NCBI GenBank assembly: GCA_040386355.1
Contig: JAZKFP010000205.1
Span: 1-14,140, forward strand
Length of the DNA: 14,140 bases
DNA from: JAZKFP01 sp040386355
GTDB lineage: Bacteria > Pseudomonadota > Gammaproteobacteria > Pseudomonadales > UBA6940
Direction: 5' to 3'
Positions 1-6,555 of this stretch are shown piece by piece (within the stretch, counting starts at the first letter, position 1; each line of letters begins with the position of its first letter). Under the pieces are notes generated by a model. It searched no databases, was not told the DNA's origin, and saw only the letters and a program-made list of their open reading frames with translations. The position numbers and the translations under genes were made by a program.

Positions 1-485
1 GTCATGCTGAAGCAGAAGATGGTAAAAATATGCGTGATATAGATCGCGCATTAACTATAAAAGGACAGAAGGCTGCACGTTTAATGGGAGAAAAACATGT
101 TTCTCCGCCGATCGTAGATTCAATCTATGTGAGTCCGGCACGTCGTACACAAGAAACCGCTCGCATTCTTTGTGTAGCATTTGGTTTTAAAACAGAATCC
201 CTACAACTTCAACCGTTGATATATTCTGGATCATTGCAACAGCAATTGGCTTTATTGCAAAAGGTAGATGAGACTGTCAAGCGGTTACTATGGATCGGCC
301 ATAATCCAAATATCACAGAATTAGCGAATCAACTTTCTAAAAAGCCTATCGTGTCTCATATGGCGACAGCGGGAATTGTTGAATTAAATTTTAATGTAGA
401 TTCTTGGCTGGAGCTGGATTGGAATATCGCTGATTTCTTACTCTATGACGCTCCAGAATGTCACGTTCAAAATACAAATACCTAA
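1..485 (+). CDS. sixA: Phosphohistidine phosphatase SixA, 5' end cut by the window edge
   Basis: Small histidine phosphatase of the phosphoglycerate-mutase-like superfamily. In the family it removes phosphate from histidine residues of phosphotransfer (HPt) or PTS proteins in the cytoplasm. The reading frame is open from base 3, where it reads HAEAEDGKNM. The two bases before it (gt) fit the end of an Arg codon, so this is the catalytic RHxE motif that normally lies about 8 residues from the N-terminus. The true start is therefore outside the window, and the ATG at 30 is internal. Further SixA landmarks are the DRALTIKG segment, the SPARRTQETARIL segment and the second catalytic histidine in WIGHNPNITELA. 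The visible part is about 160 residues, so only the first few are missing. The next gene starts 18 bases after the stop, so the two may be cotranscribed. Family assignment is secure; the target protein cannot be told. Confidence 0.87.
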   Translation, partial: HAEAEDGKNMRDIDRALTIKGQKAARLMGEKHVSPPIVDSIYVSPARRTQETARILCVAFGFKTESLQLQPLIYSGSLQQQLALLQKVDETVKRLLWIGHNPNITELANQLSKKPIVSHMATAGIVELNFNVDSWLELDWNIADFLLYDAPECHVQNTNT

Positions 486-503
486 AAAGAAGTGGGATAA
501 CAC

Positions 504-2306
504 ATGCAATTAGCACAGGTTGGAACGACTTGGTTGCAAACTAGTTTAATGTTTTTAGTCGCTGCAGTAATCGCAGTACCTTTATTCCGAAAACTAAAAC
601 TTGGGGCAGTTTTAGGATATTTAGCGGCTGGAATTATTTTAGGCCCTTATGGTTTTCATTGGGTTGCCAATCCGGATTCAGCATTACATTTTGCTGAATT
701 TGGCGTTGTAATGCTGTTATTTTTGATTGGTCTTGAATTAGAGCCGAGTCGCTTATGGCAAATGCGACGTCAAATGGGGTTAGTCGGCGGAGGTCAGCTG
801 GTTATAACAGCTATAATTCTCACGCCTTTATTAATGTTGTTTAGTGGAGCTTGGTCATTAGCAATTATTCTTGCTGTGACACTTGCTCTATCATCAACAG
901 CATTTGCTATTCAATTAATGCAAGAGGGTAAAATATTAACCACTCCGTTGGGTCGTACCGGATTTAGTATTTTACTTTTACAAGATCTCGTTGTAGTTCC
1001 ACTTTTATTAGCTACTGATGCATTGTCTACTCAAACATTGTTAACAAACGACACTGCGGAAAATGCGCAGAGTTTTCCCATTTTATATTCCATTCTCACG
1101 TTAGCTGCCGTAATTGTTTTAGGAAAATTATTTCTCAATACCTTTTTACGTGCGGTTGCAACCTATGCTAATCGTGAAGTTATGACAGCGGCTTCTTTAT
1201 TAATTGTACTTGGCGTTGCGCAAATTATGGACGCTGTCGATCTTTCTATGGGATTAGGTGCGTTTATTGCTGGTGTTTTATTAGCCAATTCAGATTTTCG
1301 TCATCAATTAGAAACAGATATCGAACCATTCAAAGGTTTATTACTTGGGTTATTTTTCATTGCCGTTGGCATGACAATGAATCTTGATTTATTTATGCAA
1401 TCACCGTTATTAATACTATTTTTTGCATTATTACTCATGGCAGTTAAAACAGGAGTAATTGGCGGCATCTTAAGATGGCAAGGTAATTCTTGGAAAGATG
1501 CTTTCTCACTAGGAATTTTACTATCGCAGGGTGGAGAATTTGCATTTGTCGTCGTAGCACAAGCATTATCAGGAAATTTAATTGAAATAGAATTAGCACA
1601 AATGTTGATTTTAGTGGTGGGTGTTTCAATGACATTCACTGTTCCAGCTGCACGTGGTTTGCAATTCATTTTTGAACGTTATCTTCCCAAAATAAACCAA
1701 CCTTTTGATCAGCCTGGAAAAGATTCTGAAGATAGTGACACACCTGAAGTTATTCTCGCAGGCTTTGGAAGATTTGGTCAAATAATTGGGCGAATTTTGG
1801 CAGCCAATAAAATTCCATTCACTGCATTAGATAAAGATCCTAGTCATGTGGACTTTGTCCGTCGTATTGGTAATAAATTATATTATGGTGATGCTGTTCG
1901 AATGGATTTATTACGATCTGCAGGAATAGAACAAGCAAAGTTATTAGTTGTTGCTGTTGATAATGTAGAAGATGCTTTAAAAATAATTGAACAAGCGCAA
2001 CAGTGTTGTCCAAACATTACAATTATTGCGCGAGCACGCAATCGAATGCACGCGTATCGACTATATGCCTTAGGTGTTAAATATGTCGTTCGAGAAACGT
2101 TTGAAAGCAGCTTAAGTGCTGCGGTGCAAACATTAATTCAATTAGGGATGCCTGAAGGACAAGCGTTAGAAAAAATCGATATGTTTCGTTTACATGATGA
2201 AAGAATGATTCAAGACTCTATCGGACAGAAAGATGATCTTGAAGCTTTAATTCAAATTGCACGTCAGGGTCGGAAAGAATTAGAGCAGATCTTCGATCAA
2301 GATTAA
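504..2306 (+). CDS. Kef-type K+:H+ antiporter (CPA2 family) with C-terminal RCK domain
   Basis: Inner-membrane monovalent cation:proton antiporter of 600 residues, the usual length for KefB/KefC/YbaL proteins. Residues 1-390 are a chain of hydrophobic segments typical of the CPA2 transporter domain. It has the conserved Gln-Asp pair (Q160-D161) and the GLELEPSRLW stretch near 76. A loop at about 268-290 (QLETDIEPFKGLLLGLFF) closely resembles the regulatory loop of KefB/KefC. A linker at about 400-414 leads into a Rossmann RCK (TrkA-N) domain beginning VILAGFGRFG (G420, G422, G425), with the ARARN segment near 509-513 that in Kef proteins lies at the ligand-binding face. In Kef systems glutathione and its adducts gate the channel, but I cannot show glutathione binding here. 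No KefF/KefG ancillary gene is adjacent. The ATG at 504 follows a weak purine-rich ribosome site (agaagtggga). It follows sixA by 18 bases and converges on the small gene at 2343-2708. Which paralogue (KefB, KefC or YbaL) is unresolved. Confidence 0.94.
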   Translation: MQLAQVGTTWLQTSLMFLVAAVIAVPLFRKLKLGAVLGYLAAGIILGPYGFHWVANPDSALHFAEFGVVMLLFLIGLELEPSRLWQMRRQMGLVGGGQLVITAIILTPLLMLFSGAWSLAIILAVTLALSSTAFAIQLMQEGKILTTPLGRTGFSILLLQDLVVVPLLLATDALSTQTLLTNDTAENAQSFPILYSILTLAAVIVLGKLFLNTFLRAVATYANREVMTAASLLIVLGVAQIMDAVDLSMGLGAFIAGVLLANSDFRHQLETDIEPFKGLLLGLFFIAVGMTMNLDLFMQSPLLILFFALLLMAVKTGVIGGILRWQGNSWKDAFSLGILLSQGGEFAFVVVAQALSGNLIEIELAQMLILVVGVSMTFTVPAARGLQFIFERYLPKINQPFDQPGKDSEDSDTPEVILAGFGRFGQIIGRILAANKIPFTALDKDPSHVDFVRRIGNKLYYGDAVRMDLLRSAGIEQAKLLVVAVDNVEDALKIIEQAQQCCPNITIIARARNRMHAYRLYALGVKYVVRETFESSLSAAVQTLIQLGMPEGQALEKIDMFRLHDERMIQDSIGQKDDLEALIQIARQGRKELEQIFDQD

Positions 2307-2342
2307 AAAATAATTCAACTTAATAAATTTTTTTACTTAACA

Positions 2343-2708
2343 TTAAAAGACGGTTTTTTTATTAAATTCAATTGAAAAATTATCAGGAAGTGGTAGGTTT
2401 TCTTGAATAAAAAAATCTTTTACTAAATCACTAATTCGGTTTTCTAACAAAGATACACGATTACTCGTATTCAATACCACGTGAGATAATCTGCAAGTTA
2501 AGACAGGAGTTTTTAAGTCTTTAGTAGGATGGTTTCTTAAATATCGAGCGGGTGAAATAGATTGCTGAAAGGCGAGCGTTGCAACTCCAGCACAAAGTAT
2601 TTTTTTGAGTAAAGAATTTGAGGTAGGAGCTTCAACGGTGTTTTTTGCAGATACATTTGCTGCATTATTGGAAGGAGGCAATTGAGCAGCTAAAAAATCA
2701 ACACACAT
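2343..2708 (-). CDS. Small hypothetical protein, 121 residues
   Basis: I do not recognise this protein. A good ribosome binding site (AAGGAA, 7 bases before the ATG at 2708, read on the minus strand) supports translation, and no other gene occupies the stretch. Residues 1-32 are polar and low in complexity (rich in N, A, S, P). Residues 33-50 (LLKKILCAGVATLAFQQS) form a moderately hydrophobic segment that could be a short membrane anchor or an amphipathic helix. The remainder is charged, with a possible helix at about 85-105. There is no convincing signal peptidase site. It is convergent with the antiporter gene (36-base gap) and its 5' side is a 190-base gap. It could be a lineage-specific protein or a secreted factor; nothing in the sequence decides this. 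A chance open frame cannot be excluded. Confidence 0.55.
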   Translation of the reverse strand: MCVDFLAAQLPPSNNAANVSAKNTVEAPTSNSLLKKILCAGVATLAFQQSISPARYLRNHPTKDLKTPVLTCRLSHVVLNTSNRVSLLENRISDLVKDFFIQENLPLPDNFSIEFNKKTVF

Positions 2709-2844
2709 ACTTATTTCCTTTTGGGAATGAAGATTTAATGCTGCTGATATCCGTATTATTAGCTTTTAAACATTCAGATAATGACGATGAAATAAAATTG
2801 GAAAAATTTTAAGAATGTCCATATTTCGGGGTCGACATTACTCT

Positions 2845-2868
2845 TTTTAATTTAAATGTCAATTAAAA
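2845..2868. repeat. A/T-only perfect inverted repeat in the gap 2709-2898
   Basis: TTTTAATT (2845-2852) and AATTAAAA (2861-2868) form an 8-base perfect inverted repeat around an 8-base loop, just beyond the aldehyde dehydrogenase stop codon. It could help end minus-strand transcription, although read that way it is followed by purines rather than a T run. Its spacer and right arm also contain, on the minus strand, TTGACA (2862-2857), 16 bases before TAATGT (2840-2835). That is a possible but weak promoter for the small gene at 2708, with a leader of about 120 bases. With only A/T pairs the repeat may be due to composition alone. Nothing else is seen in this gap. Confidence 0.3.
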
Positions 2869-2898
2869 TATTTTTCAAGGCTAAATAAAATTAGAAGA

Positions 2899-4323
2899 TT
2901 AGGGTGTACGTATCGCCATCAAGCGAATCTCAGTCATATCTTCAATTGCGTATCGAATGCCTTCACGACCCAATCCACTGTCCTTAACTCCACCATACGG
3001 CATATGATCAACGCGCCAAGAGGGAATATCCCCAATTATTACGCCGCCGACTTCTAATATTTCCCAGGCACGCATGGCTTGATATAAATCTTTCGTAAAG
3101 ATTCCTGCTTGTAAACCAAAGTCACTATTATTTACTTCTTCTAAAACATTTTCAAAATTTGAAAACGGCGTTAAAATCGCAACCGGGCCAAATGCTTCTT
3201 TTTGATTTAAATCACAGCTTTTGTCAACATTTTCTAACAATGTTGCGTCAACCATCGAGTTTTTACGATTGCCTCCACACAATAAGGTGGCGCCATTTTC
3301 AATTGCTTGATTAATCCAGCCCTGCAATCGTTCTGCTTCATTCACACTAATCATTGGTCCAATAAAAGTATTTTCATTTTTTGGATCACCACTGATTAAT
3401 TTTTTCGTTGCAGCCACTAATTTATTTTTAAATTCTTCGTACACGAATTCATGCACATAAATACGTTGCACACTAATACAACTTTGTCCCGATTGATAAA
3501 AAGCACCGATAATCATGCGTTGTACAGCATCGTCTAACGGCCAATCTTTATCAACGATGCAAGCGGCATTTCCGCCGAGTTCTAAAATAACTTTTTTCTT
3601 ACCAGCACGGGATTTTAAATCCCAACCAACATCGGGTGATCCGGTAAAACTTAATAATTTTAAACGTTCATCGGAGGTAAATAACTCAGCGCCATCACGT
3701 TTGCAAGGCAAAATAGAAAACGCACCTTTTGGCAAATTTGTTTCGGCTAGGACTTCACCAATAATTAACGCGCCGATGGGCGTTAAACTCGCAGGCTTTA
3801 AAACAAAAGGACAACCCGCCGCAATAGCCGGAGCAATTTTATGCGCTGCCAAATTCAATGGAAAATTAAAAGGTGAAATAAAAGAACAAGGTCCAATTGG
3901 TACGCGTTTAGTAAAACCTTGGTAAGCAGCACTACGTTCAGAAATTGCTAAATTTAGGGTTTCACCATTGATGCGAATAGATTCTTCCGCAGCAATTTCA
4001 AACGTTTCAATTAGACGTGCAACTTCCCCACGTGAATCTTTAAGGGGTTTTCCAGCTTCCACGCATAGAATCTGCGCCATTTCTTCCGCACGTGTACGAA
4101 ATTGAATAACGCAATGTTGTAACACGGCTTTGCGTTCGTAAGGTTTCATTTTTGCAAAAGCAGGCGCCGCTTTTACCGCCGCCGCAATGGCTTGATCAAT
4201 ATGCTGAGCAGAAGCAAGTGCAACATGTGTTGCAATTTCATCGGAATATTTATCGGTAACAACTAAATCTTTATTGGGTTGATGTGCTTCATTAGCTAAG
4301 TAAAAAGGATAATTTTTATGCAT
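2899..4323 (-). CDS. NAD(P)-dependent aldehyde dehydrogenase
   Basis: Soluble aldehyde dehydrogenase superfamily enzyme of 474 residues (the usual length), oxidising an aldehyde to a carboxylic acid, or to an acyl-CoA in some subfamilies. All catalytic landmarks are present: N153 in SPFNFPLNL, K176 in VLKPAS for the cofactor, the FTGSPDVG nucleotide loop near 226-233, the general base E248 in LELGGN and the nucleophile C282 in SGQSCISVQR. The EAFGPVA segment of the C-terminal half is also present. The ATG at 4323 shares its A with the stop codon of the upstream ThDP enzyme (TAATG), so it is probably translated by coupling. The substrate cannot be read from the sequence. The sequence is closest in style to succinate-semialdehyde or lactaldehyde dehydrogenase-like members. 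The tight pairing suggests that it handles an aldehyde made by, or metabolically close to, its partner (inference). Confidence 0.93.
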   Translation of the reverse strand: MHKNYPFYLANEAHQPNKDLVVTDKYSDEIATHVALASAQHIDQAIAAAVKAAPAFAKMKPYERKAVLQHCVIQFRTRAEEMAQILCVEAGKPLKDSRGEVARLIETFEIAAEESIRINGETLNLAISERSAAYQGFTKRVPIGPCSFISPFNFPLNLAAHKIAPAIAAGCPFVLKPASLTPIGALIIGEVLAETNLPKGAFSILPCKRDGAELFTSDERLKLLSFTGSPDVGWDLKSRAGKKKVILELGGNAACIVDKDWPLDDAVQRMIIGAFYQSGQSCISVQRIYVHEFVYEEFKNKLVAATKKLISGDPKNENTFIGPMISVNEAERLQGWINQAIENGATLLCGGNRKNSMVDATLLENVDKSCDLNQKEAFGPVAILTPFSNFENVLEEVNNSDFGLQAGIFTKDLYQAMRAWEILEVGGVIIGDIPSWRVDHMPYGGVKDSGLGREGIRYAIEDMTEIRLMAIRTP

Positions 4324-5990
4324 TAAGCATTACCTACAAATTCTGGAATAATTAAATTACTCGCAAGTCTTGGATAGCGTTCATTTAAACATTCATTATT
4401 CATGCTGTAATCAACCGGTAAATCTATGACATGAACAGCGTGTTCGCTTTGGCATTTTTCTAATAAGGGTGCAAGCTCAGCCAGAGATTCAACTCGGTGA
4501 CCGCGTGCGCCATAGCTTTGCGCATACATGACAAAATCAGGATTTTGATACGTTAGACCAAACGACGGCATTTTCATTTGTTCTTGTTTCCACAAGATCA
4601 TGCCGTAGCCATCATCACGTAAAATAATGACGATAATGTGTAAATTAAGCCGTACCGCGGTCTCCAACTCTTGCGAATTCATCATAAATCCGCCGTCACC
4701 GCATACTGAAATAACACTTTTATGTGGAAAAATAATTTTGGCTGCAATTGCAGAAGGCAAACCAGCACCCATGCTTGCCAAAGCATTATCTAACAACAAT
4801 GTATTTGGAAATTTTGCTTTAAAATTTCGTGCAAACCAAATTTTATACATCCCGTTGTCTAAGCAGACAATAGTGTCGGCTGCCGTTGCATCGCGTAATT
4901 CTTTGACGAAGCGCGCAGGATGAATGGGAAAACGTAAATCTTCCGCATCGCCTGCAATTTGTTCTTCCAATGATGATTTCACTAATTTAAAAAATGAAAA
5001 ATCCCAATGCGGTTGAGGTTTAACCGATTCGTTAATTTGCCAAATAGCGTTTGCGATATCGCCAATAACTTCCAATTGCGGAAAATAAACTGGGTCAACT
5101 GCCGCTGAATTAAAATTAATATGGATAACTTGACGTTCACCAGTACGCATAAAAAATGGCGGTTTTTCTACTACATCATGGCCCACATTAATAATTAAAT
5201 CGGCGTGTGCAATTGCGCGATGTACAAAATCTTTATCCGATAATGCAGCGGTACCAATAAATAATGGATTGGTTTCATCGGCTACGCCTTTGCCCATTTG
5301 TGTAGTGACAAAAGGAATTCCGGTATGTTGAATAAAATGACGCAACATTTTTGACGTTAATTTTCGATTTGCGCCCGCTCCAATAAGTAATAATGGTCGT
5401 TCCGCGTTTTCAATCCGTTGCACTGCTTCACGAATGGCTTTGAATTCAGCGACCGGACGACGTGCATAGCTTGGTTGCAGAATAGGAGCTGTTGTGATTT
5501 CTTCTGCAATATCTTCAGGTAATTCTAAATGTGTTGCACCTGGACGTTCTTCTTCTGCACAACGAAAAGCTTCACGTACACGCGAAGGAATAAGATCTCC
5601 ACTTACTATACTTTGCGTATATTTAGTAATCGGCTGCATCATGTCGATCACATCAATAATTTGAAAATGGCCTTGTTTACTAGACTTAATTGGTTTTTGT
5701 CCGGTAATCATTAACATCGGCATAGCGCCCAATTGAGCGTAGGCTGCAGCTGTTACAAAATTGGTAGCACCAGGACCCAATGTTGATAAACATACACCGG
5801 CACGTCCGGTTAAACGGCCAACGATTGCAGCCATAAATCCAGCGGCTTGTTCGTGGCGCGTTAAAATTAATTGAATAGTAGAAAGTCGAATAGCCTCAAG
5901 AAGATCAAGATTCTCTTCACCTGGAATTCCAAAAATATATTGTACGCCTTCCGACTCTAGAGCTTTGACGAATAAATCCGCTGCTTTCAT
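4323..5990 (-). CDS. Acetolactate-synthase-like ThDP-dependent enzyme (large subunit type)
   Basis: Thiamine-diphosphate enzyme of the acetolactate synthase/pyruvate oxidase family, 555 residues from the ATG at 5990. That start gives MKAADLFVKAL, the usual start of the family. A GTG at 5999 would add three residues and has no ribosome site. The N-terminal pyrimidine-binding domain has the catalytic glutamate E47 in LTRHEQAAGF and the LGPGATN segment (71-77). A central domain follows (about 190-330). The C-terminal pyrophosphate domain has GDGG (431-434) and ends its cofactor motif as RDDGYGMI (458-465). At that place acetolactate synthases usually have Asn, so D459 is a conservative change of a Mg2+-binding position. 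The family reaction is condensation of two pyruvates to acetolactate. There is no ilvN/ilvH small subunit or alsD alongside, so a catabolic role, or a decarboxylase role feeding the overlapping aldehyde dehydrogenase, is possible. The family is certain; the reaction is not. Confidence 0.9.
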   Translation of the reverse strand: MKAADLFVKALESEGVQYIFGIPGEENLDLLEAIRLSTIQLILTRHEQAAGFMAAIVGRLTGRAGVCLSTLGPGATNFVTAAAYAQLGAMPMLMITGQKPIKSSKQGHFQIIDVIDMMQPITKYTQSIVSGDLIPSRVREAFRCAEEERPGATHLELPEDIAEEITTAPILQPSYARRPVAEFKAIREAVQRIENAERPLLLIGAGANRKLTSKMLRHFIQHTGIPFVTTQMGKGVADETNPLFIGTAALSDKDFVHRAIAHADLIINVGHDVVEKPPFFMRTGERQVIHINFNSAAVDPVYFPQLEVIGDIANAIWQINESVKPQPHWDFSFFKLVKSSLEEQIAGDAEDLRFPIHPARFVKELRDATAADTIVCLDNGMYKIWFARNFKAKFPNTLLLDNALASMGAGLPSAIAAKIIFPHKSVISVCGDGGFMMNSQELETAVRLNLHIIVIILRDDGYGMILWKQEQMKMPSFGLTYQNPDFVMYAQSYGARGHRVESLAELAPLLEKCQSEHAVHVIDLPVDYSMNNECLNERYPRLASNLIIPEFVGNA

Positions 5991-5999
5991 TAACTTCAC

Positions 6000-6320
6000 T
6001 CGCAGTTATTTAATATAAAGCCGATAAATAATTTTATGTTCGTTGATTATCAGCGTGTTGTTCAATAATAGACTGAATTGCTTTAGTGTTCTGATTTTCA
6101 ATCTGTATTTGGATTTTGAGTACAGTATTTGATCTGCTTTTTTGAGATATCAATGAATGAAACAAAAAACAATGGAGAAAACCAAAAAGCGAAACTTCCG
6201 CATTAAAACTCTAAAACTGTACTATTTGCCTTTAACATATCAAATATACACGTGAGTAAAATAAACGAGTCAAAATGAAAGCTCAAAAAACGAACAATGC
6301 TTTTCAAATCACATTAAAGA
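6000..6320. other. Non-coding gap between the ThDP-enzyme operon and tRNA-Leu
   Basis: No gene is supported in these roughly 320 bases. On the minus strand, -10-like hexamers upstream of the ThDP enzyme are TATATT (6017-6012) and TAAAAT (6036-6031), but neither has a good -35 at 16-18 bases, so the operon promoter is not resolved. I see no strong hairpin with a T run to end tRNA transcription, so read-through from the tRNA promoter into the operon is possible. No riboswitch (for example a TPP element) was recognised. Confidence 0.5.
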
Positions 6321-6407
6321 TGGTGCCGGGAGGGAGAATCGAACTCCCACTCTGTTGCCAGAACCGGATTTTGAATCCGGCGCGTCTACCAGTTCCGCCA
6401 TCCCGGC
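6321..6407 (-). tRNA. tRNA-Leu, anticodon CAA (reads UUG)
   Basis: Class II tRNA of 87 bases including an encoded 3' CCA (complement of 6323-6321). On the minus strand the 5' arm GCCGGGA (6407-6401) pairs with TCCCGGC before the discriminator A (6324). The anticodon stem CCGGA/TCCGG encloses the loop TTCAAAA, giving anticodon CAA. The long variable arm (around TCTGGCAACAGA) and a T-arm with GTTCGATTC are present, as expected for leucine. The D-loop contains the conserved GG (AACTGGTAGAC). A single tRNA with its own promoter; no tRNA neighbour is visible. Confidence 0.97.
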
Positions 6408-6420
6408 ATAGGTCTGATCG

Positions 6421-6480
6421 GGCGCTGATTATATCAAGAAGTAGTGCTAGAACCGCAATTCATTTTTTAATTATTTTTTC
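6421..6480 (-). promoter_or_regulatory. Stable-RNA-type promoter of tRNA-Leu
   Basis: On the minus strand a perfect TATAAT (6433-6428) lies about 20 bases before the tRNA 5' end. It is followed by a G+C-rich discriminator GCGCCC (6425-6420). Such discriminators are known to make rRNA and tRNA promoters sensitive to ppGpp. The -35 is poor (TTGCGG at 6458-6453, spacer 19), but an A/T-rich tract sits directly upstream (about 6460-6482), as in UP elements. The element is read from consensus only; no start site has been shown. Confidence 0.5.
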
Positions 6481-6555
6481 TTTCGCTCAACGAAATGTCA
6501 ATTTTGCTTATTTGCGGTATCCTAGCGCCGCCGAAGTCAATAGGGAGTTTTGCGC

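Noticed and set aside
30..32. ATG as the start of SixA
   Set aside because: The frame is open upstream to base 3 and encodes the catalytic His-Ala-Glu motif, so the real start lies before the window.
2305..2333. A/T inverted repeat AAAAAAT / ATTTTTT between the convergent antiporter and small gene, considered as a terminator
   Set aside because: Only seven A/T pairs around a 15-base loop. This is expected by chance in such A/T-rich sequence.
3515..3925. Plus-strand open frame of 136 codons inside the aldehyde dehydrogenase gene
   Set aside because: Lies wholly antisense to a gene with intact catalytic motifs; its protein is low in complexity and unlike any family.
5997..5999. GTG as the start of the ThDP enzyme
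   Set aside because: No ribosome site at a useful distance. The ATG at 5990 yields the usual family N-terminus.
6153..6206. Short plus-strand frame of 17 codons starting ATGAATGAAAC
   Set aside because: Very short, with no proper ribosome site and no recognisable leader-peptide character.
6500..6530. Plus-strand promoter for the ABC1 kinase with TATCCT (6518-6523) as -10
   Set aside because: No acceptable -35 at 16-18 bases and only four of six matches in the -10.
6550..6552. TTG as the start of the ABC1 kinase
   Set aside because: It is only 2 bases from AGGGAG; the ATG at 6556 has the correct spacing.
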